Assembly (NCBI GenBank): GCA_030388725.1
Contig: CP128857.1
Coordinates: forward strand, 1,302,001 to 1,366,000
DNA from: Prodigiosinella aquatilis
GTDB lineage: Bacteria > Pseudomonadota > Gammaproteobacteria > Enterobacterales > Enterobacteriaceae
Length of the DNA: 64,000 bases
Direction of reading: 5' to 3'
The notes beneath the pieces were generated by a model. That model was not told the DNA's origin, did not search any database, and was given only the letters and a program-made list of their open reading frames with translations. Shown here piece by piece: positions 1 through 8,790 of this stretch. Positions within the stretch are counted from its first letter, which is position 1. Each line of letters starts with the position of its first letter. The position numbers and the translations under genes were made by a program.

Positions 1-1365
1 TGTTCCCCGTTCGGCGACCAGCGACGCTTCACTGGCCAGTTTGTTGGCATGGGTGGCATTGTCGGCATTTTGTTTGACCGTGCCGGTTAGCTCTTCCATG
101 GAGGCCGCCGTTTGCACAATCGAACTGGCCTGTTCCTCAGTACGTGATGATAAGTCCATGTTACCGCGGGCAATCTGGCGTGACGCGGAGGTGATCGCCA
201 GTGTACTGTCACCAACCTGATGCATCATATCCTGTAGATAGGCGATGAAATGGTTGAAGCTCTGGGAAACACTGTTGAATTCCGGGCTATTACTGACGGG
301 AAGGCGCTGAGTCAGATCGGCACCGCTCGTTGAGAGCGATAGAATATTGTCGTTAAGGTTATTGAGGCGCTTCATCATCGTGCGGATAAAACCCAACAAT
401 ACCAGAAGTAGAATAATGGCCAACGGGAGTTGAACGGCACCCAGACGTATCAGCATATCACTGGTTTGTGAAGTCAACTGGCTGGTAAGAACATCGCTGG
501 CAAGATACCAGGGACTGCCGGCAATGGGTTGAACGAACAACGTATGGTTACCGTCTTCAGCGTCATATTGGCTTTGAATCGGTTCTTTACCGGCGTTTAC
601 CAACATGGCCCGCAGTGGTGCCGCCATTGGCAAGGTGAGCGTACTAAGATTTTCCAGTTTGGGCGCAGCGCCGACCAGTGCCGCATTACCCACCACTTTT
701 CCATCAGCTTCAATAATCAGTACGCGACCGTTAATGGCGTCGCCCATTTTTTTCGCCAGGTTATTAAAAAAACCGAGCGTCACATCGATGGTGGCGACAC
801 CCCAGGCCTTGCCGTTGCGATAGATGCCCATCGCGCAGTTGGTTCGGGGCTGTGGGCTGGCTGCGTCCTGATACGCTTTCGCCCAGGCGCACACGCCTTT
901 GGCGGCAGCCATACCATCTTTATACCAGGGTTGTTCGTAATACTTATCCGCTTCCGCCGAGTTCCAGTAGGTATTCACTTTGAGCTGGTTGTTGTCGTCT
1001 CGAGCGAAGAAGGTCGAAAACTTATCGCGTTCCGGATCACGCAGTTTCGGCAGCGGCCAGATACCGCCACCAAACACGTTGGTATCCTGATACTGATTGA
1101 CCAGTGCTGGCAGTAAGGCATCAATGGATGCGCTGTCCATCACGCTGGCGGCTTCGGTAATACTGCGTTGCTGTGCTTGCACGCGGTTCATCTGTTCTAT
1201 GATTGTGGTTGCAAGTGAGTCAACTTGATAGCGCACGAGGCGTTCTTCATTATCGGTCAACTGTGGCGCCACAAATTGCTTGATAACCACCACGGTCACA
1301 ATGATCAGCAGGACGAAAAAACCGAGGATGGAGACAGTAAAGCGAGACTGTGTTGTTTTTAACAT
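1..1365 (-). CDS. Methyl-accepting chemotaxis protein (3' end outside window)
   Basis: Membrane chemoreceptor that passes ligand binding to the CheA/CheW kinase array. The 455 visible codons begin at an ATG (1363-1365, minus) with MLKTTQSRF. A first membrane segment lies at about residues 10-32. A periplasmic dCache-like sensor of about 250 residues follows, containing W-rich PDC motifs (EQPWYKDG, AWGVATIDV). A second membrane segment lies near residues 310-330, then a HAMP region, then the start of the signalling domain (NMDLSSRTEEQASSI, MEELTGTVKQN). The reading frame runs off the left edge before the conserved hairpin tip, so completeness cannot be judged. It resembles the second receptor at 28698-30488 in architecture. 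The ligand is unknown. Confidence 0.93.
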   Translation of the reverse strand, partial: MLKTTQSRFTVSILGFFVLLIIVTVVVIKQFVAPQLTDNEERLVRYQVDSLATTIIEQMNRVQAQQRSITEAASVMDSASIDALLPALVNQYQDTNVFGGGIWPLPKLRDPERDKFSTFFARDDNNQLKVNTYWNSAEADKYYEQPWYKDGMAAAKGVCAWAKAYQDAASPQPRTNCAMGIYRNGKAWGVATIDVTLGFFNNLAKKMGDAINGRVLIIEADGKVVGNAALVGAAPKLENLSTLTLPMAAPLRAMLVNAGKEPIQSQYDAEDGNHTLFVQPIAGSPWYLASDVLTSQLTSQTSDMLIRLGAVQLPLAIILLLVLLGFIRTMMKRLNNLNDNILSLSTSGADLTQRLPVSNSPEFNSVSQSFNHFIAYLQDMMHQVGDSTLAITSASRQIARGNMDLSSRTEEQASSIVQTAASMEELTGTVKQNADNATHANKLASEASLVAERGT

Positions 1366-2111
1366 ATGTCTACCACTTAAGCTGAAAAGCGTGATTGCCT
1401 GAATACAACCAACGGCATTCTAAAGATAAACTTGAGGTGATCATCTGCACACTTTTACAATGAAACTTAAAGGCTTTGTTACTTTCCACGGAGAGAGAAT
1501 ACGGAGAGTATCCGTGGTATTATCGGTAGGTGATTAAATATATCCATATGAATTATATATGTTTTAATCATGGGGCGTGATGAACTTCCCTGATTTGTCA
1601 TCACTGCTGAGTGCACAGTTCGCCATTTACCCCCGAAAATTACCTCTTCTCTACATCAAGCTATATGGGGCATCCACGCCGTTGATTAATCATTTCGGTT
1701 TGCATGGGCAATTCTCCGATACTGAAGAGTGGTTAATGAGTCCGTTATTGGTCATAAAATATCGGTAAGATTAAATAATTACATAGGCAATAAATAAGGT
1801 TATTATGTGGCATATGCCATAAATGTAGCCGTCAGCCCAGACCCAATGTGCTTATTGACCAGAACGTTGGTGCCATTGATTGAAAGTAACGGCTGTTAGT
1901 TGAAATAAAATGAATTCAATTATTTTGATGTCAGGATTGTTCAGCATAGGAGCAATGCAATAAAAAACTGATTGAAACCATTGATGCTACTGTATGGATG
2001 GGCAGAGTGTGTCGTAGTAATTTATATGACTCGGACACGGATTATTGTGGATGAGTCCTCCAAACAGTAGCCTGGTTAAGGGGGGCTTCTTTTCCCCCAT
2101 GGAGACACATT
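1366..2111. other. AT-rich intergenic stretch, no convincing gene
   Basis: About 750 bases between the chemoreceptor start and the thioesterase. A 63-codon open frame at 1577-1768 (+) has no recognisable domain and no clear ribosome-binding site. On the minus strand, about 30 codons ending at 1803 read plausibly as protein (ending TATFMAYAT) but have no start, so they may be a gene relic or chance. The region probably carries the receptor promoter. Confidence 0.4.
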
Positions 2112-2555
2112 ATGAATAGCTTATATACGGAAACGAAGAAGATTCATTCGCAATGTATCGCTTGTGGTGATCCATCCGCGGGGCAACTGGCTCTCGGGCT
2201 GGTGTTCCGTGAAATGGCCAATGGTGCGGTTACCACCGATTTTCTGGTGACACCTGAACACCAGGGTTATCCGGGATTATTGCACGGTGGTCTGATCTCG
2301 ACGCTTCTGGATGCAACCATGACAAATTGCCTCTTTTCCCGGGGTATTCATGCTCTAACCGTAGAGTTATTGGTGCGATTTTCTACTCCAATACCAGTGG
2401 GTAGTTACCTGTCGATTACATCTTGGGTTTTATCGCAAAGAAAAAATATCTTTCGATTGGAATCTACTATCTGTTTTCGGGGAGAATTGAAGCAGTTGGC
2501 GCGGGCAACTGCAAAATTTATGGCGGTTCCCCAGGCATTTTTCTATCAACAATGA
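2112..2555 (+). CDS. PaaI-family hotdog-fold thioesterase
   Basis: Predicted acyl-CoA thioesterase of 147 residues, the usual single-hotdog length. The PaaI/YiiD-like core is visible around residues 55-75 as GYPGLLHGGLISTLLDA. The HGG turn carries the conserved catalytic-loop histidine, followed by the central hotdog helix. A late strand pattern (VELLVRFSTPIPVG) also fits. The N-terminus has a CIACG pair of cysteines seen in some thioesterases annotated beside metabolic islands. The start ATG follows a GGAGAC ribosome-binding site at 2101-2106. The substrate is not predictable, and neighbours give no pathway hint. It is transcribed alone from an AT-rich upstream region. Confidence 0.85.
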   Translation: MNSLYTETKKIHSQCIACGDPSAGQLALGLVFREMANGAVTTDFLVTPEHQGYPGLLHGGLISTLLDATMTNCLFSRGIHALTVELLVRFSTPIPVGSYLSITSWVLSQRKNIFRLESTICFRGELKQLARATAKFMAVPQAFFYQQ

Positions 2556-2731
2556 GCTCTTGATCGTTGTTGCCTGTAACAATGACATCTTTAATGGATT
2601 TGAATCAACATGTTGGTTTGCCTTGTTATTACCGAAAGCACCCATCTGCTGTCGGCAAGGGAAAGTAATTCTGAGACATCTTAAATTAACGTTACATTCT
2701 GTTATTTATTTTTGGTATTTAGGGGGTCAAT

Positions 2732-3709
2732 GTGTGGTCTGGATTTGATAGACGGCGTCAGTTTTCCGAGCTTAATGAGCAAGAGGTCCTCTCACTGGCA
2801 ATTTCCTCTGAAGAGGATGATGCCCGTATTTACCAGACGTACTCGGTACATGTGCAAGAGGACTATCCAGCGACGGCAGAAATGCTCCTGACGATGGCAA
2901 AGGAGGAGAACCGTCATCGCGAACGGCTGATATCTCTGCATCAGCGTCGATTTGGGAACATTATTCCGCTGATAAGACGCGAGCATATTGCCGGTTATTA
3001 CAATCGTAAACCACTATGGTTGGTTCAAAATCTGGGTATTGCCCGGATTCGGGCAGAAGTCGCTGCAATGGAAGAGGCGGCACATCAGTTTTACATATTA
3101 GCCGCACAACGTACGAGTGACGCCGATACTCGGCGATTGCTCGGCGACCTGGCAGCAATGGAAGCCCGGCACACTGATCTCGTGGCGAGCCTGGAAAAAG
3201 AGATGCTGCCTGATGATGTGCGTTCGGAGGAGGATGCTCTCGCACATCGCCAGTTTATCCTGACCTGGGTACAACCGGGATTGGCAGGATTAATGGATGG
3301 TTCTGTTTCGACTCTGGCTCCGGTTTTCGCTACAGCGTTCGCAACACAGTCAACCTGGACCACTTTTTTAGTTGGTCTGGCCGCATCGATTGGTGCGGGG
3401 ATATCTATGGGGTTTACGGAGGCGGCGGCTGATGACGGGACAATTTCCGGAAGGGGATCGCCGATCAAACGAGGATTGGCGGCTGGCGTGATGACGGCCC
3501 TGGGTGGCTTGGGTCATGCATTACCTTATCTTATCACTAATTTTTGGATGGCAACCAGCATCGCCTTTGTGATGGTATTCTGTGAATTATGGAGTATTGC
3601 CTGGATCCAAAAGCGCTACATGGAAACACCATTCTGGCGTGCTGCGTTGCAGGTCGTGTTGGGGGGTGCACTTGTTTTTGCCGCCGGGGTTTTGATCGGA
3701 AATGCTTAG
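2732..3709 (+). CDS. Ferritin-like/VIT1 fusion iron exporter (MbfA type)
   Basis: Inner-membrane iron (or manganese) exporter with a cytoplasmic ferritin-like domain. Residues about 10-160 form a four-helix rubrerythrin/erythrin fold with metal-ligand motifs: EE near residue 27, EENRH, MEEAAHQ and MEARH. Residues about 180-325 are a VIT1/CCC1 membrane domain with glycine-rich helices and the motif GFTEAAADDG. The order and 325-residue length match membrane-bound ferritin A (MbfA) of alpha-proteobacteria. The start is GTG at 2732, six bases after an AGGGGG ribosome-binding site (2721-2726). An earlier open frame on the plus strand (2560-2748) is only overlap. Predicted role: protection from iron and peroxide stress. 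The iron role is inferred from the family; no Fur or Irr site was identified. Confidence 0.87.
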   Translation: MWSGFDRRRQFSELNEQEVLSLAISSEEDDARIYQTYSVHVQEDYPATAEMLLTMAKEENRHRERLISLHQRRFGNIIPLIRREHIAGYYNRKPLWLVQNLGIARIRAEVAAMEEAAHQFYILAAQRTSDADTRRLLGDLAAMEARHTDLVASLEKEMLPDDVRSEEDALAHRQFILTWVQPGLAGLMDGSVSTLAPVFATAFATQSTWTTFLVGLAASIGAGISMGFTEAAADDGTISGRGSPIKRGLAAGVMTALGGLGHALPYLITNFWMATSIAFVMVFCELWSIAWIQKRYMETPFWRAALQVVLGGALVFAAGVLIGNA

Positions 3710-3894
3710 CCAGCCTCGGTCAGGCGCGCTGATTTTCTCCTTTGATACGATGGTTGAGGCAATCGCGGTAATTTCATTGTAAAAGATGGCTACTCACCAC
3801 GATGACAACAAGATAAAATAGTGGTGAGCAAATTCATTTTTATATGATTTTATACACTTTTTCTCTATTTTTTTATCTTTTTAGGAGTTTACCG

Positions 3895-4236
3895 ATGCCT
3901 CAGTTACCGAGCTGCCCAAAATGTAATTCTGAATATACGTGGCAAGATGGCGAGTTATTCAATTGTCCGGAATGTGGTCATGTGTGGTCGGCAGACAGCA
4001 GCTCTGCTTCTCAGGACGAAGGCCTGATAGTCAAAGACGCGAATGGTAATTTGCTGGCGGATGGCGACACTGTGACAGTGATTAAAGACTTGAAAGTAAA
4101 GGGCAGTTCCTCGACATTGAAAATCGGGACGAAAGTCAGAGGCATTCGTCTGGTCGAAGGCGATCACAATATCGATTGCAAGATTGATGGGTTTGGCGCG
4201 ATGAAGCTGAAATCTGAATTTGTGAAAAAAAGCTGA
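3895..4236 (+). CDS. yjdM: YjdM/PhnA-family zinc-ribbon protein
   Basis: Small cytosolic protein of 113 residues. It begins MPQLPSCPKCNSEYTWQDG, and the CPKC...CPEC pair forms a zinc ribbon. A PhnA-type beta domain follows (VKDANGNLLADGDTVTVIKD, FGAMKLKSEFVKK). The open frame extends 17 codons upstream, but the ATG at 3895 has a good AGGAG site (3883-3887) and matches the family N-terminus. The family was once called alkylphosphonate-utilisation protein PhnA. Its actual biochemical role is not established, and nothing nearby suggests phosphonate metabolism. A strong hairpin terminator follows. Confidence 0.9.
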   Translation: MPQLPSCPKCNSEYTWQDGELFNCPECGHVWSADSSSASQDEGLIVKDANGNLLADGDTVTVIKDLKVKGSSSTLKIGTKVRGIRLVEGDHNIDCKIDGFGAMKLKSEFVKKS

Positions 4237-4300
4237 TTAATGAAGCTTGCTACTGCCGGGCTTTCTGGCAGTAAACTCTCATAATGAACCCATCCGATGG

Positions 4301-4339
4301 AACGGCACCCACACTGCGAAAGGTTGTGGGTGCCGTTTT
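4301..4339. terminator. Bidirectional terminator between yjdM and LysR gene
   Basis: A 13-bp perfect stem pairs AACGGCACCCACA (4301-4313) with 4325-4337, followed by a short T run. It sits between convergent genes. A weaker TACTGCC hairpin lies just upstream near 4248-4272. Confidence 0.75.
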
Positions 4340-5286
4340 CACTGTGGCGAAGGGTTGCCGGTCTGTTTGCGGACTAAAATCTTTTCCGTCAGAAAATCGA
4401 TGAGAACCCGGTATTTAGAGGGTAAATAGCGATTGGGATGATAAAGGATCCACGACATTCCGTAATAGGTTGTCATATAGTCCCACTGTGGTAGTACCTG
4501 AATAACTTGCTGTTTTTCAATTGCTTCTTGTACCGTGAAAAAAGGCAGGCAGCCAATGCCCAAATGGTTGAGGATGCCATCAAGCCGCGCTTTGCTATGG
4601 TTGGTGGCATAACGGCCTCTTACCGTTACTCTGCTTTGTTCTCCAGTGACGGTATTTTTAAATTTCCAGCAATTATCGCCAGGTGTTTCACCTAAATAAA
4701 TACAACTGTGTTGCGTCAGATCAAGAGGATGCTGAGGCGTACCTTTTTCATCTAAATAAGTTTTTGTGGCACAAATAATATGATTAACGCGAATGAGTGG
4801 TCTTGCGGCCAGTCCGGCGGGAGGATCATCTGTAATTCTGATAATTAAATCAATGTCATCGCCAATCAAGTCAACCAGCCTGTCGGTCAGCATTAGCTGC
4901 ACATCTACATGGGGATACAGCCGTAAAAACTCGGCAATGTGCGGTGTGATTAAATCACGGCCAAATGCTCTGGGGGCGCTGATTTTCACCAGCCCCTGAG
5001 GGCTGTTACAGAAGCGGTCTGCTATTTCCATCACATTTTTTGCTGACTCAATCATCTCACTACAGTAGGCATAAGCTTCCGTGCCAGCGGCGGTGAGTTT
5101 GAGCCGGCGCGTCGTGCGCTCCAGTAATTTTATTGACAACGCCTGTTCCAGGCTGGCTATCTGCCTGCTAACTGATGATGCCGTGGTGCCAAGTTGCTCG
5201 GCAGCGGCTGAAAAGCTGCCAGACTCAACGACCTGGACGAAAACAGCCATGTACGGCATTAAACCCATGTATTGATTTGTTCTCAT
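4339..5286 (-). CDS. LysR-family transcriptional regulator
   Basis: DNA-binding regulator of 315 residues. The N-terminal winged helix-turn-helix (residues about 13-70) is typical: FVQVVESGSFSAAAEQL, then SSVSRQIASLE. The type 2 periplasmic-binding-like effector domain follows, with PQGLVKISAP at the hinge. It belongs to the CrgA/AaeR-like branch by pattern. Methionines at residues 7 and 10 are alternative starts, and no strong ribosome-binding site decides among them. It is divergent from the ArgG-like/VUT/EamA genes across a 110-bp gap, so these are the likely targets (inference). Confidence 0.92.
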   Translation of the reverse strand: MRTNQYMGLMPYMAVFVQVVESGSFSAAAEQLGTTASSVSRQIASLEQALSIKLLERTTRRLKLTAAGTEAYAYCSEMIESAKNVMEIADRFCNSPQGLVKISAPRAFGRDLITPHIAEFLRLYPHVDVQLMLTDRLVDLIGDDIDLIIRITDDPPAGLAARPLIRVNHIICATKTYLDEKGTPQHPLDLTQHSCIYLGETPGDNCWKFKNTVTGEQSRVTVRGRYATNHSKARLDGILNHLGIGCLPFFTVQEAIEKQQVIQVLPQWDYMTTYYGMSWILYHPNRYLPSKYRVLIDFLTEKILVRKQTGNPSPQ

Positions 5287-5396
5287 AATGCAAAAGAGTT
5301 ATTTGTTTATCACTATTATTCCACGTGGACGGATCAGCGATACTGACCAGGCAGCAAGTCATTATCATTACAATACACAGCTAAAAGGAAACGAAA

Positions 5397-5720
5397 ATGA
5401 CGCGTTCTCTGGAAGTGAGGAGTTTGGAAGATCTGTCTTTTATTGCTAAGCACACACAACATATTCTCACCTTATTTAGCGGCGGGGTAGATAGTAGCTA
5501 TCTTCTTTACAAGCTATCGCAGTATGGCTGTAAAGTCACGGCATTAACTATTGATCTTGGCGATGGTGTTGTCAGCGAGGATTTACAATATATTGCGGAA
5601 TTCTTTGGTGTCAGATTAAAAGTCATTGATGCTCGTGAACGATTTATTGAGCAAGCGATTATTCCGGCAATTCAAAGTAATGTAAATTTTCAGAGTATAA
5701 AGTTTTTAGGATATATGTAG
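5397..5720 (+). CDS. Truncated argininosuccinate-synthase-like PP-loop protein
   Basis: A 107-residue product with an N-type ATP pyrophosphatase signature, FSGGVDSSYLLYKLSQYG (residues about 26-43). It continues in ArgG style with ALTIDLGDG, KVIDARERF and AIIPAIQSN, and stops right after FLGYM. In full-length ArgG proteins (about 400-450 residues) this point corresponds to the LGTS/LARP segment, so three quarters of the enzyme, including the citrulline/aspartate site, are missing. It has a good AAAGGAAA site before ATG 5397. Either it is a relic, or a stand-alone adenylating domain. The base composition is AT-rich relative to neighbours. A GuaA/TilS-like PP-loop origin is less likely given the downstream motifs. 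Confidence 0.6.
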   Translation: MTRSLEVRSLEDLSFIAKHTQHILTLFSGGVDSSYLLYKLSQYGCKVTALTIDLGDGVVSEDLQYIAEFFGVRLKVIDARERFIEQAIIPAIQSNVNFQSIKFLGYM

Positions 5721-5734
5721 AGGAAATATTGTAC

Positions 5735-6604
5735 ATGAGGTCGAACAGAAAGTTTAAATTATTAGGTTTTAACTATAGAGGGGGATTTTCAGCCAATATT
5801 ATGGTGCTGGCCACAGGAGAAACTATCAATATGGATTTAAAGAAACTTGCTGATAGTGAAATATCAGAAGACCTTAGTCGACATGAACTGAATGCCTTAT
5901 ATAAAAATCTCTATCGTGGGAAAGATATTACGACTACTTATGCTATGAGCGATCGTCATGATCGCTCATGGCATGTTTATGTTCTAATCAGTATTGCATT
6001 AACGGTTATTCTTATTTTCTCTATTATCGCAGGTGTTAAACCCGTTTATATTCCCATACTGAAGATGATTGTTCCATCTGCGGGATTTGTTTATCCAATT
6101 ACATTCATTCTAATGGATATTCTTAATGAGTTTTATGGTTTAAAATTGGCCAGACAAACGATTATCATCAGCTTTTTTTTCGTCTTTTTTTTTATATTGG
6201 CATTATGGATTACTAGCCTGATCCCGTCACTGCCACAGTGGGAGTACGGCCATACTTATAATGGCATTATTCATAGTATGATGGTCGTATTGGTGGCCTC
6301 GTTTCTCGCTTATCTGGTTTCTGAAAACGTTAATTCCTATGTACTGTATAAAATAAAGCTCCTGACCAAATCAAAATATTTGTTTATCCGCGTGATTACC
6401 AGTACCGTGATAGCTTCCGCCCTGGACAGTATTATTTTTTGTACCCTGGCATTCTATAATGTACTGAGTTTTGAGATAATCAAAGAGATGATTTTGTCGC
6501 AATTCCTGATCAAAGTAGTCTATGCGGTGCTGGGTGTCGGCCCTATTTACGGTGCCGGGAAACTGTTCAGAAGCTATATCAACACCTTTATGGAAAATAA
6601 CTGA
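5735..6604 (+). CDS. VUT-family (YhhQ-like) transporter with N-terminal extension
   Basis: Integral membrane protein of the VUT/DUF165 family, whose E. coli member YhhQ imports queuosine precursors. The family core begins near residue 110 with SAGFVYPITFILMDILNE and LKLARQTII, and ends with LIKVVYAVLGVGPIYG. Six or so membrane segments are visible. Unusually, about 80 soluble residues precede the first segment (LATGETINMDLKKLADSE, SRHELNALYKNLYRG). ATG 5735 has an AGGAAA site eight bases upstream; a TTG at 5729 is an alternative. It starts 14 bases after the truncated PP-loop gene, so the two are probably co-transcribed. Substrate unknown: a 7-deazaguanine-type purine is a family-based guess. 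Confidence 0.75.
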   Translation: MRSNRKFKLLGFNYRGGFSANIMVLATGETINMDLKKLADSEISEDLSRHELNALYKNLYRGKDITTTYAMSDRHDRSWHVYVLISIALTVILIFSIIAGVKPVYIPILKMIVPSAGFVYPITFILMDILNEFYGLKLARQTIIISFFFVFFFILALWITSLIPSLPQWEYGHTYNGIIHSMMVVLVASFLAYLVSENVNSYVLYKIKLLTKSKYLFIRVITSTVIASALDSIIFCTLAFYNVLSFEIIKEMILSQFLIKVVYAVLGVGPIYGAGKLFRSYINTFMENN

Positions 6605-6659
6605 TTACACGCATATTCCCGTAATCCGATTCCCTATTGTGGTATTGAGAGAATAATCG

Positions 6660-7559
6660 ATGCTGAATAAACTACACAAAAGCACCCGTGGTTATGCGGA
6701 GTTAATGCTACTGGCTGTCGCGGTTATCTGGGGGACAAGCTATGGTGTGGCGAAAGGTGCAATACTATTTTATCCAGTAGCTGGGTTCCTGTTTATCCGG
6801 TTTATCATAACATTTGTTTTACTGCTGCCGGTGCTGCGCAATCATTATCGTCAGGCGTTACTGCCGGGTGCTATCCTTGGCCTGCTCTTGCTGGCGATCT
6901 TCCTGTGTGAAACCTTCGGTGTCATGTATACCAGCGCCAGTAATGCCGCTTTTCTGATCAGCATGTGTGTGGTACTGACGCCATTTGTCGAGTGGTCCAT
7001 TTTTCGCCAGCGGCCAGAAACTGCCGTGTTCGTTGCAGTCACATTGTCACTGTGTGGTGCGCTACTGTTAACCCACACAGACGACAATATTGAGGTGAAT
7101 GTCGGCGATGTATTGGTACTGGGTGCGGCATTGCTACGCGCACTGATGGTCTGTCTGACCAAAAAACTGACGGAGCATCATGATGTTCCCGCGTTGGCGC
7201 TTACCGCAGTGCAAACCGGTGTTGTTGCGGGCGGCTCGTTGATCCTGTTGCTTTGTACTCAGCAGGGGATCCCGCCATTACCAACGACCTGGGCGTTTTG
7301 GTCAGCGACGTTATATCTGGTGCTGTTTTGCACGATGTTTGCCTTTTTTGCTCAAAACTATGCCGTTCGCAGAATCACCCCAACACGGGCTTCATTATTG
7401 ATGGGGTCGGAGCCTTTTTTTGGTGCCATATTTGCCACTCTGTGGTTGCAAGAGCGGCTGAGCGTATTTGCATGGTTGGGGGGAGGGATGATTGTCGCAT
7501 CATCGCTGTGGGCATCGTGGCCCCAGCCGGTCAGGAGAATTTCCATCAGCGAACCATGA
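6660..7559 (+). CDS. EamA/DMT-superfamily transporter
   Basis: Inner-membrane drug/metabolite transporter of 299 residues with ten predicted hydrophobic helices in two EamA repeats. Repeat 1 opens with LLAVAVIWGTSYGVAKGAI. Repeat 2 ends with PTRASLLMGSEPFFGAIFA and WLQERLS, the typical duplicated-helix motif. The family usually exports amino acids, nucleobases or small toxic metabolites. It lies 55 bases downstream of the VUT transporter on the same strand and may be its operon partner. Substrate not predictable. ATG 6660 is the first start of the frame. Confidence 0.9.
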   Translation: MLNKLHKSTRGYAELMLLAVAVIWGTSYGVAKGAILFYPVAGFLFIRFIITFVLLLPVLRNHYRQALLPGAILGLLLLAIFLCETFGVMYTSASNAAFLISMCVVLTPFVEWSIFRQRPETAVFVAVTLSLCGALLLTHTDDNIEVNVGDVLVLGAALLRALMVCLTKKLTEHHDVPALALTAVQTGVVAGGSLILLLCTQQGIPPLPTTWAFWSATLYLVLFCTMFAFFAQNYAVRRITPTRASLLMGSEPFFGAIFATLWLQERLSVFAWLGGGMIVASSLWASWPQPVRRISISEP

Positions 7560-7645
7560 GTACAGACCATGAAAACGCAGCCGATGAGCGCGACGCTTTG
7601 GCGGGAATATTCGTTCGGCAACGGTGGCGGCTTATTTAACCACCA

Positions 7646-8365
7646 CTATTCTATGATGGCATCGACGCTATATTCGACACGGTTCCTACCCTTATTTTTA
7701 GCCCGATACAACGCGTTATCAGCGATGCTGTAGAGTGTGTCAAAGCGAGCTTGAGCCGGTGTCCAACTGATGCCGAAACTGGCGGTTACTTTTCGCTGGG
7801 GCAGCAATGGGGTTTGGTTGAGACTGTGATGGATCTGTTCCGCAATAGAGACTGCCTGCATCAGCGTATATTCACTCAACAGAATAGTGAACTCTTCGCC
7901 GCCCACGCGGCCAATATAGCCTTGTCCCTGCAATACTTCTCGAATGCGTGAAACCAAATTGCAAATCACAGTGTCGCCGGTGGGATGACCGAATGTATCA
8001 TTGACCTGTTTGAAATGATCAATATCCAGCACAATCAGCGCGGCTGGTTTCTGTGCCAGCGTTTCGTCGACAAGATCGATAATCGCGCGGCGATTAAAAA
8101 TATCGGTTAACGGATCATGGGTCGCCTTGTATTCCAACTCGACTGCTAATGTGTGAAGTTGGGTATTAAGGCGTGTAAGTTCCTTTTCGGCACGATCACT
8201 GCGGGTAATCAGTCGGTAGGTCTCCCGAACCAGACGCTGGTAATGTTCTGATAACAGCATCAGATTGTCCCGATATATTTCAGCTGGCATATCCAGTTGT
8301 GCGGCGACGTGACGTGCTGACAGCAAAATATCATACTCTGGTGTAAACAGTTCATTGGTGCTCAT
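7646..8365 (-). CDS. siaD: Diguanylate cyclase SiaD
   Basis: Cyclic-di-GMP synthase, last gene of the siaABCD operon. The 239-residue product starts at ATG 8365 after a TTGGAGTAA site; the longer open frame upstream overlaps siaC and is not needed. Residues about 1-75 are a helical N-terminal region with coiled-coil character. The GGDEF domain follows: DPLTDIFNRRA, VLDIDHFKQVNDTFGH and the active site GRVGGEEF. No RxxD inhibitory site precedes the GGEEF loop, so product feedback is not expected. In Pseudomonas aeruginosa SiaD is activated by binding unphosphorylated SiaC. The same mechanism is inferred here from the complete gene set. Confidence 0.9.
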   Translation of the reverse strand: MSTNELFTPEYDILLSARHVAAQLDMPAEIYRDNLMLLSEHYQRLVRETYRLITRSDRAEKELTRLNTQLHTLAVELEYKATHDPLTDIFNRRAIIDLVDETLAQKPAALIVLDIDHFKQVNDTFGHPTGDTVICNLVSRIREVLQGQGYIGRVGGEEFTILLSEYTLMQAVSIAEQIHHSLNQTPLLPQRKVTASFGISWTPAQARFDTLYSIADNALYRAKNKGRNRVEYSVDAIIE

Positions 8366-8369
8366 GGTG

Positions 8370-8789
8370 TTACTCCAAAATATGGCTATGAAATTCAAGT
8401 GCCGGGAAATCCAGATGCAGTTCTTGTCCGAATTCTTCTGTAATGTCATCGTCTTGGTCGTGATACCAATGTAGGACAATGGGAAGCCCGTTTTCAGCAG
8501 CCTGATTGAGAAGGTTAAATAGGCTGAACAGCATCTTGGTGCTGGAGCTGTTGAAGTAAATCAACGACACATGCACATTGATCTTCTTGTCAAGAAGGAT
8601 GTCTGTAACCTGTATGGTGGTGAGATAATGCTGAATCCGCGTAATGAGCGGGTTGTAAAACGCCGCCGCATTTTCAGGATAGGACTCACCGGAAAGAGAG
8701 AGCTGATGTGTATCAAAATAAAAATCTACGGTTGGCGAGCTTGGCGTGCCAGCAATATGAAGATTCTCTGTCGTTATAGTCTCTGTCAT
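8370..8789 (-). CDS. siaC: SiaC regulatory phosphoprotein (DUF1987)
   Basis: A 139-residue STAS-like switch protein whose phosphorylation state controls SiaD. Family features are the opening GTPSSPTVDF segment, the GESYPENAAAFYNPLI stretch and the phosphoacceptor loop FNSSSTKMLFSLFNLL, where the run of serines/threonine contains the expected phosphorylation site. It lies between siaB (1-bp gap) and siaD (4-bp gap), implying translational coupling. SiaB is predicted to phosphorylate it and SiaA to dephosphorylate it. Function is inferred from the Pseudomonas system. Confidence 0.9.
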   Translation of the reverse strand: MTETITTENLHIAGTPSSPTVDFYFDTHQLSLSGESYPENAAAFYNPLITRIQHYLTTIQVTDILLDKKINVHVSLIYFNSSSTKMLFSLFNLLNQAAENGLPIVLHWYHDQDDDITEEFGQELHLDFPALEFHSHILE

Positions 8790-8790
8790 G

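Noticed and set aside
529..1116. 195-codon plus-strand frame
   Set aside because: Lies wholly opposite the chemoreceptor, whose sensor and HAMP domains are clear on the minus strand.
1577..1768. 63-codon plus-strand frame
   Set aside because: No ribosome-binding site, no domain, in an AT-rich gap; kept only as part of the intergenic note.
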